A stretch of 64,000 bases of DNA from Thermus thermophilus HB8 (GTDB taxonomy: Bacteria; Deinococcota; Deinococci; Deinococcales; Thermaceae): the NCBI RefSeq assembly GCF_000091545.1, contig NC_006461.1, positions 681,564-745,563 on the forward strand, written 5' to 3'. Under the pieces are notes generated by a model. It was not told the origin of the DNA and ran no database searches. It saw nothing but the letters and a program-made list of their open reading frames with translations. Made by a program: the position numbers and the translations under genes. Of the stretch, positions 1-10,680 are shown piece by piece. How positions within the stretch are numbered: the stretch's first letter is position 1; the number at the start of each line of letters is the position of its first letter.

Positions 1-524
1 CAGGTGAGGTGCTTGGGGCTTCCCGGGGCCCGGCTCGGGTTCCTGAGGAGGTAGGCGGGGTGGAACATGGGGAAGACCTTGATCCCGTGCCACTCGTACC
101 ACTTCCCCCGGACCTTGGTGATGGAGACCTTCTCCCCCAGGAAGAACTCGGCGGCCACCGCCCCCAAGGGGACGATGATCTGGGGGGCGATGAGCTCAAT
201 CTGCTTGAGGAGCCACTTGTCCGTGCAGATCTTGGCCTCGTCGGGAAGGGGGGCGCGGTTTTGCGGGGGGCGGCACTTGACGATGTTGGTGATGTAGACC
301 TCCTCCCTGGGGATCCCCGCCGCCTCCAGGATGCGGTTTAGAAGCTGCCCCGCCTTGCCCACGAAGGGGCGGCCCGTCTTGTCCTCCTCCTCCCCGGGGC
401 CTTCCCCCACGATCATGAGCTTTGCGTCCGGGTTTCCCTCCCCGAAGACCACCCGGGTCCGGCCCTCCATGAGGCGGCAGGCGGTGCAGTTTTGCGCCTG
501 GGCCTGAAGCAGTTCCAGGGTCAT
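1..524 (-). CDS. udg: Family 4 uracil-DNA glycosylase (3' end outside window)
   Basis: Removes uracil (deaminated cytosine) from DNA as the first step of base excision repair, an important task in a thermophile. About 174 codons from the ATG at 524-522 are present; the C-terminus lies beyond the window (the family is about 200 aa). Visible marks are the iron-sulfur cysteines NCTACR near residue 13, KCRPPQNR and KICTDKW, the uracil-pocket motif GEGPGEEED and the second active-site motif HPAYLLRN. These match the thermostable family 4 enzymes, including T. thermophilus UDG-A. The start overlaps the stop of the upstream gene as ATGA, so the two are co-transcribed and translationally coupled. Confidence 0.95.
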   Translation of the reverse strand, partial: MTLELLQAQAQNCTACRLMEGRTRVVFGEGNPDAKLMIVGEGPGEEEDKTGRPFVGKAGQLLNRILEAAGIPREEVYITNIVKCRPPQNRAPLPDEAKICTDKWLLKQIELIAPQIIVPLGAVAAEFFLGEKVSITKVRGKWYEWHGIKVFPMFHPAYLLRNPSRAPGSPKHLT

Positions 525-889
525 TGCAGGGGCTTGCGGGCCTTGCGGGCCTCGCGGCGGACCTTGGGGTCCAGGCCGATCATCAGGAAGAAGTTCTCCA
601 GGGCGTTTTCCTGGCCCTTGATCTCGGGGTACTGGTCCTCGGGCGTCCCGGTGACGAAGGGCAGGGAGCGGTAGAGTTCCAGGGCGTAGGCCACGGCGGC
701 CTCCGGGCCCTCGCGCTCCGCCACCTCGGCCAGCTTGGCGTAGACCTCGCGCCGGGCCTCGGCGTGGCGGCGGAAGACCTCGGGGTTGGGAGTCTCCGGC
801 GCCCGCAACACGTCCTGCTTGGCGATGCGGCGGTAGTGCTTGAGCCCGCGAACGATCTCTTCCGTGGTGAGCGTCACCTTGAACTCCAT
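521..889 (-). CDS. Conserved-looking small protein upstream of UDG, unknown function
   Basis: A 122-aa soluble, helix-rich, strongly charged protein with no signal peptide, membrane segment or motif I recognise. It begins MEFKVTLTTEEIVRGL and ends in a basic tail (RREARKARKPLQ). The start is supported by a good Shine-Dalgarno (AAAGGAGG) 5 nt before ATG 889-887. Its stop overlaps the udg start as ATGA, so it is the first gene of a two-gene operon; a repair or nucleotide-related role would be guilt by association only. High third-position GC supports real coding. Confidence 0.8.
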   Translation of the reverse strand: MEFKVTLTTEEIVRGLKHYRRIAKQDVLRAPETPNPEVFRRHAEARREVYAKLAEVAEREGPEAAVAYALELYRSLPFVTGTPEDQYPEIKGQENALENFFLMIGLDPKVRREARKARKPLQ

Positions 890-955
890 GCCCCCTCCTT
901 TCGGGTCCTGGGACCCGGCCTCGCCCCGATTATAAATCCCCTCATGGGGGGTGCG

Positions 956-961
956 TATACT
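956..961 (+). promoter_or_regulatory. -10 box TATACT, leaderless promoter
   Basis: TATACT ends 7 nt before ATG 969, so transcription should start at or beside the start codon. This decides 969 over the in-frame ATG at 951, which lies upstream of the -10 box. Confidence 0.6.
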
Positions 962-968
962 TGGAGGG

Positions 969-2033
969 ATGGAGCTTCTCGGGTCCTACTGGCTAAGGCG
1001 GGCCTTGGCCCGCCTCGCTTCCCTGACCGTTTACGAGGGCCAGGACACCCGGACCGGGATGCCGGTGATGGTCCTCGTGGGGGCGAAGGGCGAGCCCGTG
1101 GAGGCGGAGGGGAGCCTCAAGGTCCTGGACCGCCTCGAGGACGCCCTCGTCCTGGAATGGCCCCTGGGGGCCGTTCCCTTGAGCCAGTACGCGGGCGTGG
1201 CGGACCCCGACCGCCTCGCCCACTGGGTGCGGGAGATCGCCAAGCGCCTCGCCGCGCTTGAGGCCCAGGGCATCCGCTACGCCCCCCGGGCCGAGCTCGT
1301 CCTGGTGAAGGGGCGGAGCGTCTGGCTCGTGGGGCCGGGGCTCGAGGCCCTTGCGGGGGAGGCCGCTTCCGCCCTCTTGGAGCTCGCCCGCCTCCTCGCC
1401 GGGCCCAGGTGGGAGGAGTTCCCCTTGCGGGACGTCCTCGCGCGCCTCGCCCGGGGGGAGGTGGGGCTGGAGGCCCTCTGGGCGCCTCCACCGGAGGAGG
1501 CCCCCGCTCCCGAGGCGGCCAAGGAGAAGGAGGCCGAGGCCAGGCGGCTTCCCGTGGAGGTGGAGGCGGCGGAGGCCTCCCCGCCCGCTTCGCCCGGGCC
1601 GCCGCGGGAGGAGCCCACGCCGAGCCGCCCCCGGGTCATCCGCATTGAGGAGCCCGAGGACCCGCCCTTTCCCGTGGTGGAGCCCCGGTCCTCGAGGGGA
1701 GGGCGGCGGGCGGTGGGCCTCGTCCTCTTCCTCCTTTTGCTCCTGGGGGTGGCCGGGGCCTACATGGGCCTCTTCCGGCCCCAGGGAGGGGCGGCGCGGG
1801 ACTACCCCATGGAGTTCCGCACCGACCCCCCCACGGAGAAGGCCCTGGTCTACGTCCTGGAGGCCCCCGAGGGGGCGGGGCTTGAGCCCGGGAGCCTCCT
1901 CCTCGAGGCCCCGGGGCGGGTGCGCTTCCCCGTCCCCGGGGTGTATCGGCTCCGCATCCAGGTGCCGGGGCGGGAGCCCGTGGACTACCTCCTGGAGGTG
2001 CCGGGCCCGCCCCTCACCATCAAGGTGCGCTAG
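969..2033 (+). CDS. Single-pass membrane protein with degenerate kinase-like N-domain
   Basis: 354 aa from ATG 969. Residues 1-170 vaguely resemble a Ser/Thr protein kinase fold (YEGQDTRTG near residue 22, an AELVLVKG segment near 110), but no catalytic HRD or DFG motif is visible, so if related it would be a pseudokinase. Residues 175-245 are a Pro/Glu/Ala-rich linker. A single transmembrane helix follows at about 247-268. The outer C-terminal 85 residues (FRTDPPTEKALVYV to the end) resemble a PEGA-type beta domain. The next gene starts right after the TAG, so the two form an operon. The family assignment is my inference from pattern and is weak. Confidence 0.6.
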   Translation: MELLGSYWLRRALARLASLTVYEGQDTRTGMPVMVLVGAKGEPVEAEGSLKVLDRLEDALVLEWPLGAVPLSQYAGVADPDRLAHWVREIAKRLAALEAQGIRYAPRAELVLVKGRSVWLVGPGLEALAGEAASALLELARLLAGPRWEEFPLRDVLARLARGEVGLEALWAPPPEEAPAPEAAKEKEAEARRLPVEVEAAEASPPASPGPPREEPTPSRPRVIRIEEPEDPPFPVVEPRSSRGGRRAVGLVLFLLLLLGVAGAYMGLFRPQGGAARDYPMEFRTDPPTEKALVYVLEAPEGAGLEPGSLLLEAPGRVRFPVPGVYRLRIQVPGREPVDYLLEVPGPPLTIKVR

Positions 2034-2600
2034 ATGAAGGAGGTCTACCGCTACGCCTACCACTACGCCGGCCGGCCCGTGGGGGAGGGCCGCCTCGAGG
2101 TGGAGCGGCGCAGAGGGGGGGTGCGGGCCAGCCTCCAGGCCGAGTTCCTCCCCCCCTTGCCCCCCGGGCGCCAGCGCTGGCAGACGGAGTTGGACGCGGA
2201 GGGCTTCTCCCTCCGCTTCCAGGAGCGGGTGGAGGGGAAGGAGGTCCGCGTCTTCGCCGTGGAGCGCCTGGAGGAGGAGGGCGTGGTCCTGGTGAGCCAG
2301 GGGAAGGAGAGCCTGGCCTACCCCTACCTCGCCCCCTACCACGACCCCCTCTCCCTCTTTCTCGCCCTCCCGGGCCTCGCCCTCGAGCCCGGGGAGGTGG
2401 TCCGCTTCCCCATGCCCGGGGGCCGGGTCTACGTGGAGCGCCTCCCCGACGTGGAGGTGGAGGGGAGGGCGCGGCGGCAGTACCGCCTGCGCCCCGGCCT
2501 TTCCCTGGTCCAGGTGGAGGAAGGGCGCCTGGTGCGCGTGGCCCAGCAGGTGGGCCGGCACGTCTTTGAGGCGGTCCTCCTGGAGGCGGAAGGCCCCTGA
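2034..2600 (+). CDS. Unknown beta-rich protein, DUF3108-like pattern
   Basis: 188 aa starting MKEVYRYAYHYAGRPVGEG; the ATG directly follows the stop of the upstream membrane protein (TAGATG), so expression is coupled. No signal peptide is visible. The alternating beta pattern with an early GRPVGEGRLEVE stretch and a central HDPLSLFLALPGL segment is reminiscent of DUF3108-type proteins, but I cannot confirm that. Together with the upstream gene it may form an envelope-associated pair of unknown role. Confidence 0.7.
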   Translation: MKEVYRYAYHYAGRPVGEGRLEVERRRGGVRASLQAEFLPPLPPGRQRWQTELDAEGFSLRFQERVEGKEVRVFAVERLEEEGVVLVSQGKESLAYPYLAPYHDPLSLFLALPGLALEPGEVVRFPMPGGRVYVERLPDVEVEGRARRQYRLRPGLSLVQVEEGRLVRVAQQVGRHVFEAVLLEAEGP

Positions 2601-2624
2601 AGCCGTTTCCCGCGCCGGTATTGG

Positions 2625-2630
2625 TATAGT
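2625..2630 (+). promoter_or_regulatory. -10 box TATAGT of hisD
   Basis: TATAGT, then GGGGGC (6 nt), then ATG 2637. No separate Shine-Dalgarno is needed, so a leaderless hisD transcript is predicted, independent of the upstream gene pair. Confidence 0.65.
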
Positions 2631-2636
2631 GGGGGC

Positions 2637-3875
2637 ATGATCTACGCTGCCGAGGAGGTGCGGGCCCGCTTCGCCCGCCGGGGCCTCTCCTTTGACCCCA
2701 CGGTGGAGGAGATCGTGCGGGGCATCCTGGAGGCGGTCCGGGAGGAAGGGGACGAGGCCCTGGACCGGTTCAGCCGGGACCTGGACGGCTACCCGGTGGA
2801 GGAGGTCCCCAAGCGGGCCTGGCGGGAGGCCTACGAGGACTTGGACGAGGACCTCAGGGACGCCCTGGAGACGGCCCGGGAGCGCATAGAGGCCTTCTAC
2901 CGGGAGGAGGCCCGGGGCGGCTTCCTCCGGGCCGAGGGGGGCGGGGTGCTGGCCCAGCTCGTCCGCCCCCTGGAGCGGGTGGGGGTCTACGTCCCCGGGG
3001 GAAGCGCCCCCCTCCTCTCCACCCTCCTCATGACCGTGGTCCCGGCCAAGGTGGCGGGGGTGCGGGAGGTGATCGTGGCGAGCCCCCCCAAGGTCCACCC
3101 CGGGGTCCTGGCCGCCGCCTGGGTGGCGGGGGCCGACCGCCTCTTCGCCATGGGCGGGGCCCAGGCCATCGCCGCCTTGGCCTACGGCACGGGGCGCGTC
3201 CCCCGGGTGGACAAGATCGTGGGGCCGGGGAACCGCTACGTGGTGGCGGCGAAGAGGCTCGTCTACGGCACCGTGGGCATTGACGGCCTCGCCGGCCCCA
3301 CGGAGACCATGATCATCGCCGACGGCTCCGCCTCCCCCAGGCTCCTCGCCGCCGACCTCCTGGCCCAGGCGGAGCACGGCCCCGACTCCGAGCCCTGGCT
3401 CCTCTCCCCGGACCGGGCCCTGTTGGAACGGGTGGAGGCCGAGCTTTCCTGGCAGCTCCAGGACCTCCCCCGGGCCGAGGTGGCCCGTCAGGCCCTGGAG
3501 AAGGGCGGGCTCGTCCTCACCAAGGACCTGGAGGAGGCCTTCGCCCTCGCCAACCTCTACGCCCCCGAGCACCTCTCCCTCGCCCTCTCGGACCCCCTTC
3601 CCTGGCTGGAGAAGGTGCAGAACGCCGGGGGGGTCTTCCTGGGGGAGGGGAGCCCCGAGGCCTTGGGCGACTACATCGCCGGGCCCAGCCACGTCATGCC
3701 CACCTCGGGGACGGCCCGCTTCCAGGGGGGGTTGGCGGTGCGGGACTTCCTGAAGGTGATCCCGGTGGTGGGCCTTTCCGAGGGCGCGGCCCGGGAGCTC
3801 GCCAAGAAGGGGGCGCTTTTGGCCCGGGCGGAGGGCCTCGAGGGCCACGCCCGCTCCCTGGACCTCAGGCGATGA
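2637..3875 (+). CDS. hisD: Histidinol dehydrogenase
   Basis: Catalyses the last two steps of histidine synthesis, oxidising L-histidinol to histidine with two NAD+ and a bound zinc. 412 aa, near the usual 420-435. Family marks are [10 protein letters not shown] (about residue 198), the signature IDGLAGPTE (about 218), AEHGPDS with a zinc/catalytic His (about 244), PEHLSLAL (about 308) and GPSHVMPT near residue 345. No other his genes are in the window, so the pathway is scattered here. Its stop overlaps the start of the next gene (ATGA), so it is co-transcribed with a binding-protein-like gene of unrelated appearance. Confidence 0.95.
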
Positions 3876-4669
3876 GGCTCTTCCACGAACTCTTAGGTCC
3901 CCTGGAGCTTCCCGACCGCTTCTCGCGCATCGTCTCCCTGGCCCCGAACCTCACCGACGCCCTCTTCGCCCTGGGGCTTGGGGAGAGGCTCGTGGGCCGG
4001 AGCGCCTTCTGCCACCGCCCGGCCCCCGTCCTCGCCCTCCCCGTGGTGGCCTCCTACACCAAGACCCGCCTGGAGCTCCTGAGGAGCCTAAAGCCTGACC
4101 TCGTCCTCCTTTCCACCGGGGTCCAGCGGGAGCAGGCCCTTAGGCTCAAGGAGGAGGGCTTTCCCGTCTACGCCGTGCCCCTCCCCACGAGCCCCTACGG
4201 CATCCTGGAGAACCTCTCCACCCTGGGCCACCTCCTGGACCTGGAGGAAAGGGCCGTGGCCTTGGCCCACGAGCTTTCGGGCCGCTACGCCGCCCTGAGG
4301 GGCCGCTTTGACCTCAGGGTCTACTTTGAGATGGACCTGGGCGGGCCCATCACCGTGGGCCGGGGGAGCTACATCGCCCAGGCCCTCCTGCACATGGGCC
4401 TCAAGCCCATCTTCCTGGACGTGCCCCAGGCCTACTTCGCGCCGGACCTGGAGGAGGTGAGGCGGAGGGCCCCGGACCTCTTCCTCTACGAGCCCAAGCC
4501 CTGGGGCAAAAACCCCCTGGAGAAGGCGAGGGCCCTGGCCCGGGAACGGGGCTGGGACTTCCCCGTGGCCGCCACGGACGGGGACGAGCTCGCCCACTAC
4601 GGGCCCATGTTCTTCGGCTTCCTGGAGAAGCTCGCCCGCCGGGTGGAGGAAACCTTAGGCCAGGCTTAA
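3872..4669 (+). CDS. Helical-backbone metal/B12 receptor family protein without signal peptide
   Basis: 265 aa of the BtuF/FepB periplasmic-binding superfamily: [19 protein letters not shown] near the N-terminus is the family's opening strand-helix, followed by [10 protein letters not shown] and a long connecting helix. Unlike the btuF gene at 32895 it has no signal peptide, so the mature protein should stay in the cytoplasm. Its start overlaps the hisD stop by 4 bp, and no permease or ATPase is adjacent. Cytosolic members of this superfamily are found in many genomes, often with unclear function; cobalamin or a corrinoid precursor is a plausible ligand. The role is inferred. Confidence 0.75.
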
Positions 4670-4691
4670 GCCGGGGCCTGGGGGTGCGGCG

Positions 4692-4697
4692 TATAGT
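4692..4697 (+). promoter_or_regulatory. -10 box TATAGT of the subtilase gene
   Basis: TATAGT lies 7 nt before ATG 4705. This favours 4705 over the in-frame ATG at 4684, which would precede the -10 box and lack a signal peptide start. Confidence 0.6.
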
Positions 4698-4704
4698 GGA
4701 GGCC

Positions 4705-6009
4705 ATGAAGCGCCTGCTCTTTGGGGCCCTTTTCCTCTCCACGGCCCTCCTCCTCACGGCCTGTCCCCAGACCCCACCGCCGCCCGTGAACCCCGCCGAG
4801 TGCCCGGTAGGTCCCCTGCGGGTGCAGAGCCTGGATGCTCCTTCTAAGCTGCACGGTTTGGGAAGCTTTAAAGGGGAGTTCGTTCCGGGAGAACTCATTG
4901 TAGTGCCCAAACCAGGTCTTTCCCTTCAGAGCTTGCGGGCCTCAGGAGTAGAGCCCCAGGCCCAGCTCGCCCTGGACGTAATCAAGGTGAAGGTTCCCCA
5001 TGGGGAGGAGAAAGTCCGAGCGGAAGCTCTTTTGCGGGCGGGTGCTCAGTATGTCCAGCCCAACTACGTTTACCGGCCTTTGCGGGCTCCGAATGACCTC
5101 TATTACCCCGATCAAAGCGCCTACTTGAATCGGTTGGTGCGCTTAGAAAGCGCTTGGGACTTCAGCACAGGCAGGGGATGCCCGCCCCTTGTGGCCGTGC
5201 TAGACACGGGAGTTCTTGCCCACGAGGACTTTCAGGCCAGCAAGTACCTCCCCGCCGGGGTTAACCTGGACGTGGCTGACGGAGATGCCAATCCCACGGA
5301 CGACTCGGCTCCCAACAATTGGGGGCATGGTTTAGAGGTGGCCTCGGTCTTGGGGGCGGATACCAACAACTCTAAGGGAATAGCAGGAACTACCTGGGGT
5401 GGATACGTTGTTCCAATCAAGGTTTTCTACCGGGGTGGTGGAGCCACGTATGAAACCCTTTTCAAGGGGGTTCGGTTAGCCCGCCAACTGGGGGCCCAGG
5501 TCATCAACATTTCGCTGGGGGGTAACGACTATGACGAGGTTCTGGATGAGGAGCTGGCCCGGGCTCGGAACGAGGGGAGGGTTATTGTAGCTGCGGCGGG
5601 AAACTACGAGACCGGGAATGGGGGACCGGTTATGTTCCCTGCCAGCAGCCCCAACACTCTCGCTGTGGGTGCGGTAGATCTCCTTAAAAGGCGGGCGAAT
5701 TTTTCGGCCTATGGCCCCGAGCTTGACCTAATGGCTCCAGGGGTGGAGGTTTTGGCGGCAGGCCCTTCAGGCAACTATCGCTTTGTGAGCGGCACCTCTT
5801 TGGCTAGCCCCATCGTGGCCGGGGTGGTGGCCCTCTACATGAGCAAGTACGCCAGCGAGCGGAAGGCGTGGCCTAGCCCGGACCAGGTCTACCAATGCCT
5901 CATCAACACCGCCGAGGACCTAGGGCCTTCCGGTTGGGACCCGGAATACGGCTTCGGCCTGGTCCGGGCCGACCGGGCGATGACGGACACCACCTACTGC
6001 TTCCCCTAA
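4705..6009 (+). CDS. Secreted subtilisin-family (S8) serine protease, lipoprotein
   Basis: 434 aa. The signal peptide ends in a lipobox (LLTAC, Cys at about residue 21), so this is a lipoprotein exported and anchored outside the cytoplasm. Residues 50-125 form an inhibitor_I9-like propeptide (GELIVVPKPG to YVQPNYVYRP). The catalytic triad is clear: Asp in VAVLDTGV (about 169), His in NNWGHGLEVAS (about 207), Ser in SGTSLASPIVAG (about 363), with the oxyanion Asn in VAAAGNY. The gene is distinctly less GC-rich than its neighbours (bases 5101-5160 count to 31 G/C of 60) and uses A/T-ending codons freely, which suggests acquisition by transfer or recent decay of codon bias. It is monocistronic. 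Confidence 0.93.
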   Translation: MKRLLFGALFLSTALLLTACPQTPPPPVNPAECPVGPLRVQSLDAPSKLHGLGSFKGEFVPGELIVVPKPGLSLQSLRASGVEPQAQLALDVIKVKVPHGEEKVRAEALLRAGAQYVQPNYVYRPLRAPNDLYYPDQSAYLNRLVRLESAWDFSTGRGCPPLVAVLDTGVLAHEDFQASKYLPAGVNLDVADGDANPTDDSAPNNWGHGLEVASVLGADTNNSKGIAGTTWGGYVVPIKVFYRGGGATYETLFKGVRLARQLGAQVINISLGGNDYDEVLDEELARARNEGRVIVAAAGNYETGNGGPVMFPASSPNTLAVGAVDLLKRRANFSAYGPELDLMAPGVEVLAAGPSGNYRFVSGTSLASPIVAGVVALYMSKYASERKAWPSPDQVYQCLINTAEDLGPSGWDPEYGFGLVRADRAMTDTTYCFP

Positions 6010-6030
6010 TCCGCCTCACCCAAAGGGGGC

Positions 6031-6036
6031 TACACT
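6031..6036 (+). promoter_or_regulatory. -10 box TACACT before a GTG start
   Basis: TACACT is followed 8 nt later by GTG 6045, the predicted start of the LCP gene. It is one of two GTG-starting leaderless candidates in the window. Confidence 0.5.
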
Positions 6037-6044
6037 AGGGCTTC

Positions 6045-7190
6045 GTGCGGCGGCTGGCCCTCCTTTTCCCGGTCCTCGCCCTCCTCGTGGGGGTTTGGGT
6101 CTTTCCCCTTTTGGGCCCCCTCTTCCGGCACGGGGCGGTCCCTAACCCCTTCGCCCTGAAGGAGCCCTTCACCCTTTTGGTCTACGGCTCGAGCCCCGAG
6201 TACGTGGGCTACCACAAGAGGGCCCCGGAGCGCTTCCGGGGCCTCGCCGACACCATCCTCCTCGTGCGCCTGGACCCCGGGGCGAACCGGGTGGTGGTCC
6301 TCTCCGTGCCCCGGGACGTCTGGGTCCTGCTTCCCGGCCACGGCTGGCACAAGGTGAACGCCGCAAGCCCCTTGGGGGGGCCGGAGCTCATGAAGGAGGC
6401 CGTGGCCCGGATCACGGGGGTGCGCCCCGACCGCTACGTGGTGGTGAGCCTCGAGGCCCTCCGCCGGGGCGTGGACGCCCTAGGGGGGGTGCGGGTCTGC
6501 GTGGAGAAGCCCATGCGCTACCAGGACCAGGCGGCGGGGCTTGTTATAGACCTGGAGCCCGGTTGCCAGGTGCTTAGCGGCGCGCAGGCGGAGGGCTACC
6601 TCCGCTTCCGCAAGGACGCCCTGGGGGACATCGGCCGCATCCAGCGCCAGCAGGCCTTCTTCCACGCCCTGAAGGACCAGCTTTTCTCTCTGCCGGGCCT
6701 CCTCCGCCTCCCCCGGGCGGTGGCGGCGGTGGAGCCCTACGTGGCCACCGACCTCACCCGGGGGGAGAAGGGGGCCTTGCTCGGCTTCCTCCTCCGCAGG
6801 CCCGCCTTCGTGAGCCTCCTCCTTCCCGGGCGGTTCGCCGGGGGCTGGGCGGTGGACGAGGCGGCCTGGGCCCGGCTTCGGGCGGTCTACTTTGAGGACC
6901 GGGAGGCCTGGGGCGAGGCCTTGGCGGGGAAGCGGGCCGTGGTCCTCTTCGGGCCCGGCCAGGAGGCCCTGGCCCAGGAGGCGGCGGAGCGGCTTAAGGC
7001 CTTGGGCCTCTCGGTGAGCCTGCGGGAGCTCGCCCTGGCCCCCGGGCGCACGGAGGTGCTGGAAAACGGCCCGGGCCGCCTCGCCCAGGCCTTGGGCGAG
7101 GCCCTCGGCGTCCCCTACCGCGTCTCCGGGGAGGCGGCCTTGGGGGCGGACCTCACCCTGCGCCTGGGCAGGGAGGGGCTTCCCCGTTGA
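6045..7190 (+). CDS. LytR-CpsA-Psr (LCP) family cell-wall glycopolymer ligase
   Basis: Membrane-anchored enzyme family that transfers lipid-linked glycopolymers onto peptidoglycan or other envelope acceptors. 381 aa from GTG 6045. An N-terminal membrane anchor (residues 3-25) is followed by the LCP domain with its Asp/Arg lipid-pyrophosphate residues: GLADTILLVRLDP (about 66-78), SVPRDVWV (about 87-94) and DIGRIQRQQ (about 192-200). Residues about 285-380 fit a LytR C-terminal domain (VVLFGPGQEALAQEAAERL). No glycan genes are immediately adjacent; the polysaccharide locus at 27-32 kb is a possible but unproven partner. Confidence 0.9.
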   Translation: MRRLALLFPVLALLVGVWVFPLLGPLFRHGAVPNPFALKEPFTLLVYGSSPEYVGYHKRAPERFRGLADTILLVRLDPGANRVVVLSVPRDVWVLLPGHGWHKVNAASPLGGPELMKEAVARITGVRPDRYVVVSLEALRRGVDALGGVRVCVEKPMRYQDQAAGLVIDLEPGCQVLSGAQAEGYLRFRKDALGDIGRIQRQQAFFHALKDQLFSLPGLLRLPRAVAAVEPYVATDLTRGEKGALLGFLLRRPAFVSLLLPGRFAGGWAVDEAAWARLRAVYFEDREAWGEALAGKRAVVLFGPGQEALAQEAAERLKALGLSVSLRELALAPGRTEVLENGPGRLAQALGEALGVPYRVSGEAALGADLTLRLGREGLPR

Positions 7191-7195
7191 GGCCA

Positions 7196-7227
7196 CCCCA
7201 ATGCTGGCCCAAGCCAGCATGGGGGCC
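7196..7227. repeat. Palindromic intergenic repeat, copy 1
   Basis: Hairpin ATGCTGGC-CCAA-GCCAGCAT (7201-7220) flanked by CCCC and GGGGGCC. A nearly identical structure with the same CCAA loop is at 36607-36638 and a half-related copy at 24545-24572. It follows the LCP stop by a few bases, so it may act as a terminator or a REP-like element, but no T-run follows. Confidence 0.65.
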
Positions 7228-7334
7228 CCGGCACAAAAGGTCCCTAGGGGGCTTCCTTGGGGCATTCGGGCGAAGGATGAGCCCTCCACCGCTGGAAAAG
7301 GGCCTCCCCGCGGCCTCGGTTCGGGCGTCCCGTG

Positions 7335-7364
7335 TTGCGCAACCCCCGCGCGGCTCCTTAGGAT
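7335..7364 (+). promoter_or_regulatory. Promoter of tRNA-Leu
   Basis: TTGCGC (7335-7340), an 18-bp spacer and TAGGAT (7359-7364), ending 11 nt before the mature tRNA 5' end. Position and spacing fit a sigma-A promoter. Confidence 0.5.
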
Positions 7365-7375
7365 GAAAAGGGCCC

Positions 7376-7463
7376 GCCGGGGTGGCGGAACGGTAGACGC
7401 TGCGGACTTAAAATCCGCTGGGGGGTAGCCCCCGTACGGGTTCGAGTCCCGTCCCCGGCACCA
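7376..7463 (+). tRNA. tRNA-Leu, anticodon TAA
   Basis: 88 nt including an encoded CCA tail. The acceptor stem GCCGGGG pairs with CCCCGGC (7453-7459), followed by discriminator A and CCA (7461-7463). The anticodon loop CTTAAAA has TAA at 7409-7411, reading UUA (and UUG). The long variable arm (GGGGGGTAGCCCCC) is the class II feature expected of tRNA-Leu, and the T arm carries GGGTTCGAGTCCC. Confidence 0.96.
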
Positions 7464-7495
7464 AAACGCCCCGGGCTTTAGGCCCGGGGCGTTTT
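7463..7495. terminator. Strong hairpin terminator shared by tRNA-Leu and aconitase
   Basis: Perfect 14-bp stem AAAACGCCCCGGGC / GCCCGGGGCGTTTT with loop TTTAG. T-runs exist on both strands, so it can end the tRNA transcript on the plus strand and the aconitase transcript arriving on the minus strand. Confidence 0.9.
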
Positions 7496-7508
7496 CCCTC
7501 GCGTGGGC

Positions 7509-10217
<2,709 letters not shown>

Positions 10218-10322
10218 GGTCCTCCTTTCCCTTCCCCCATGCGGGTAAAAGGGCAATCCTGGACGCTGGCTTTTGGGGGAAGATTCCGGTCCGAGGGGGG
10301 GCGCCCGCCCCGGCTATCTCCA

Positions 10323-10676
10323 CTATAGCACTTCCAGAAGGGGCGCGGCGTGGCCCAGGACGGCGTTGGCCTGGGCCTGCCGGGCGATCTTCAGGGTCTC
10401 CAGCAGGGCCTCCTTGGAAAGGCCCAGGCGCTTGGCCCGGTGGGCCATGGCCTTCACGCAGGCCTCCGAGCCCGTGGCCAGGGCAATGCCGAGGAGGATC
10501 AGGGTGCGGGTTTTCTCGTCCAGGGCCCCCTTTTCCGGCATGGCGTAGGTCCAGCTCCGCCCGTGCTCCAGGAGGAGGCCCGGCGCCTTCTCCGCGAGGA
10601 GGGGGATGGCCCGGGGCAGGCCTTCCCCTAGGTTCTCCGCCATGGCCTGTAGGACGCGCTCGTGGGTCCGGTCCAT
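10323..10676 (-). CDS. Carboxymuconolactone decarboxylase (CMD/AhpD) family protein
   Basis: 117 aa all-helical CMD domain. The conserved helix region reads LGIALATGSEACVKAMAHRAKRLGLS, given here only for its key residues: a single Cys at about residue 73 and a His six residues later. The CxxC pair that makes AhpD a peroxidase is missing, so classic disulfide chemistry is not expected. From memory, T. thermophilus has a structurally studied CMD protein (TTHA0727) described as distinct from both CMD and AhpD; this may be it, but I could not check. The start is set by a TACGCT box 6 nt upstream. Confidence 0.85.
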   Translation of the reverse strand: MDRTHERVLQAMAENLGEGLPRAIPLLAEKAPGLLLEHGRSWTYAMPEKGALDEKTRTLILLGIALATGSEACVKAMAHRAKRLGLSKEALLETLKIARQAQANAVLGHAAPLLEVL

Positions 10677-10680
10677 GCCC

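Noticed and set aside
993..3848. A 951-codon open frame on the minus strand opposite the genes at 969-3875.
   Set aside because: It is low-complexity (Gly/Pro/His/Leu-rich) and mirrors codon bias of the plus-strand genes including hisD; high-GC DNA produces such antisense shadows.
7201..7428. A 75-codon frame running through the palindromic repeat into tRNA-Leu.
   Set aside because: It overlaps a tRNA and a hairpin element and has no protein-like composition.
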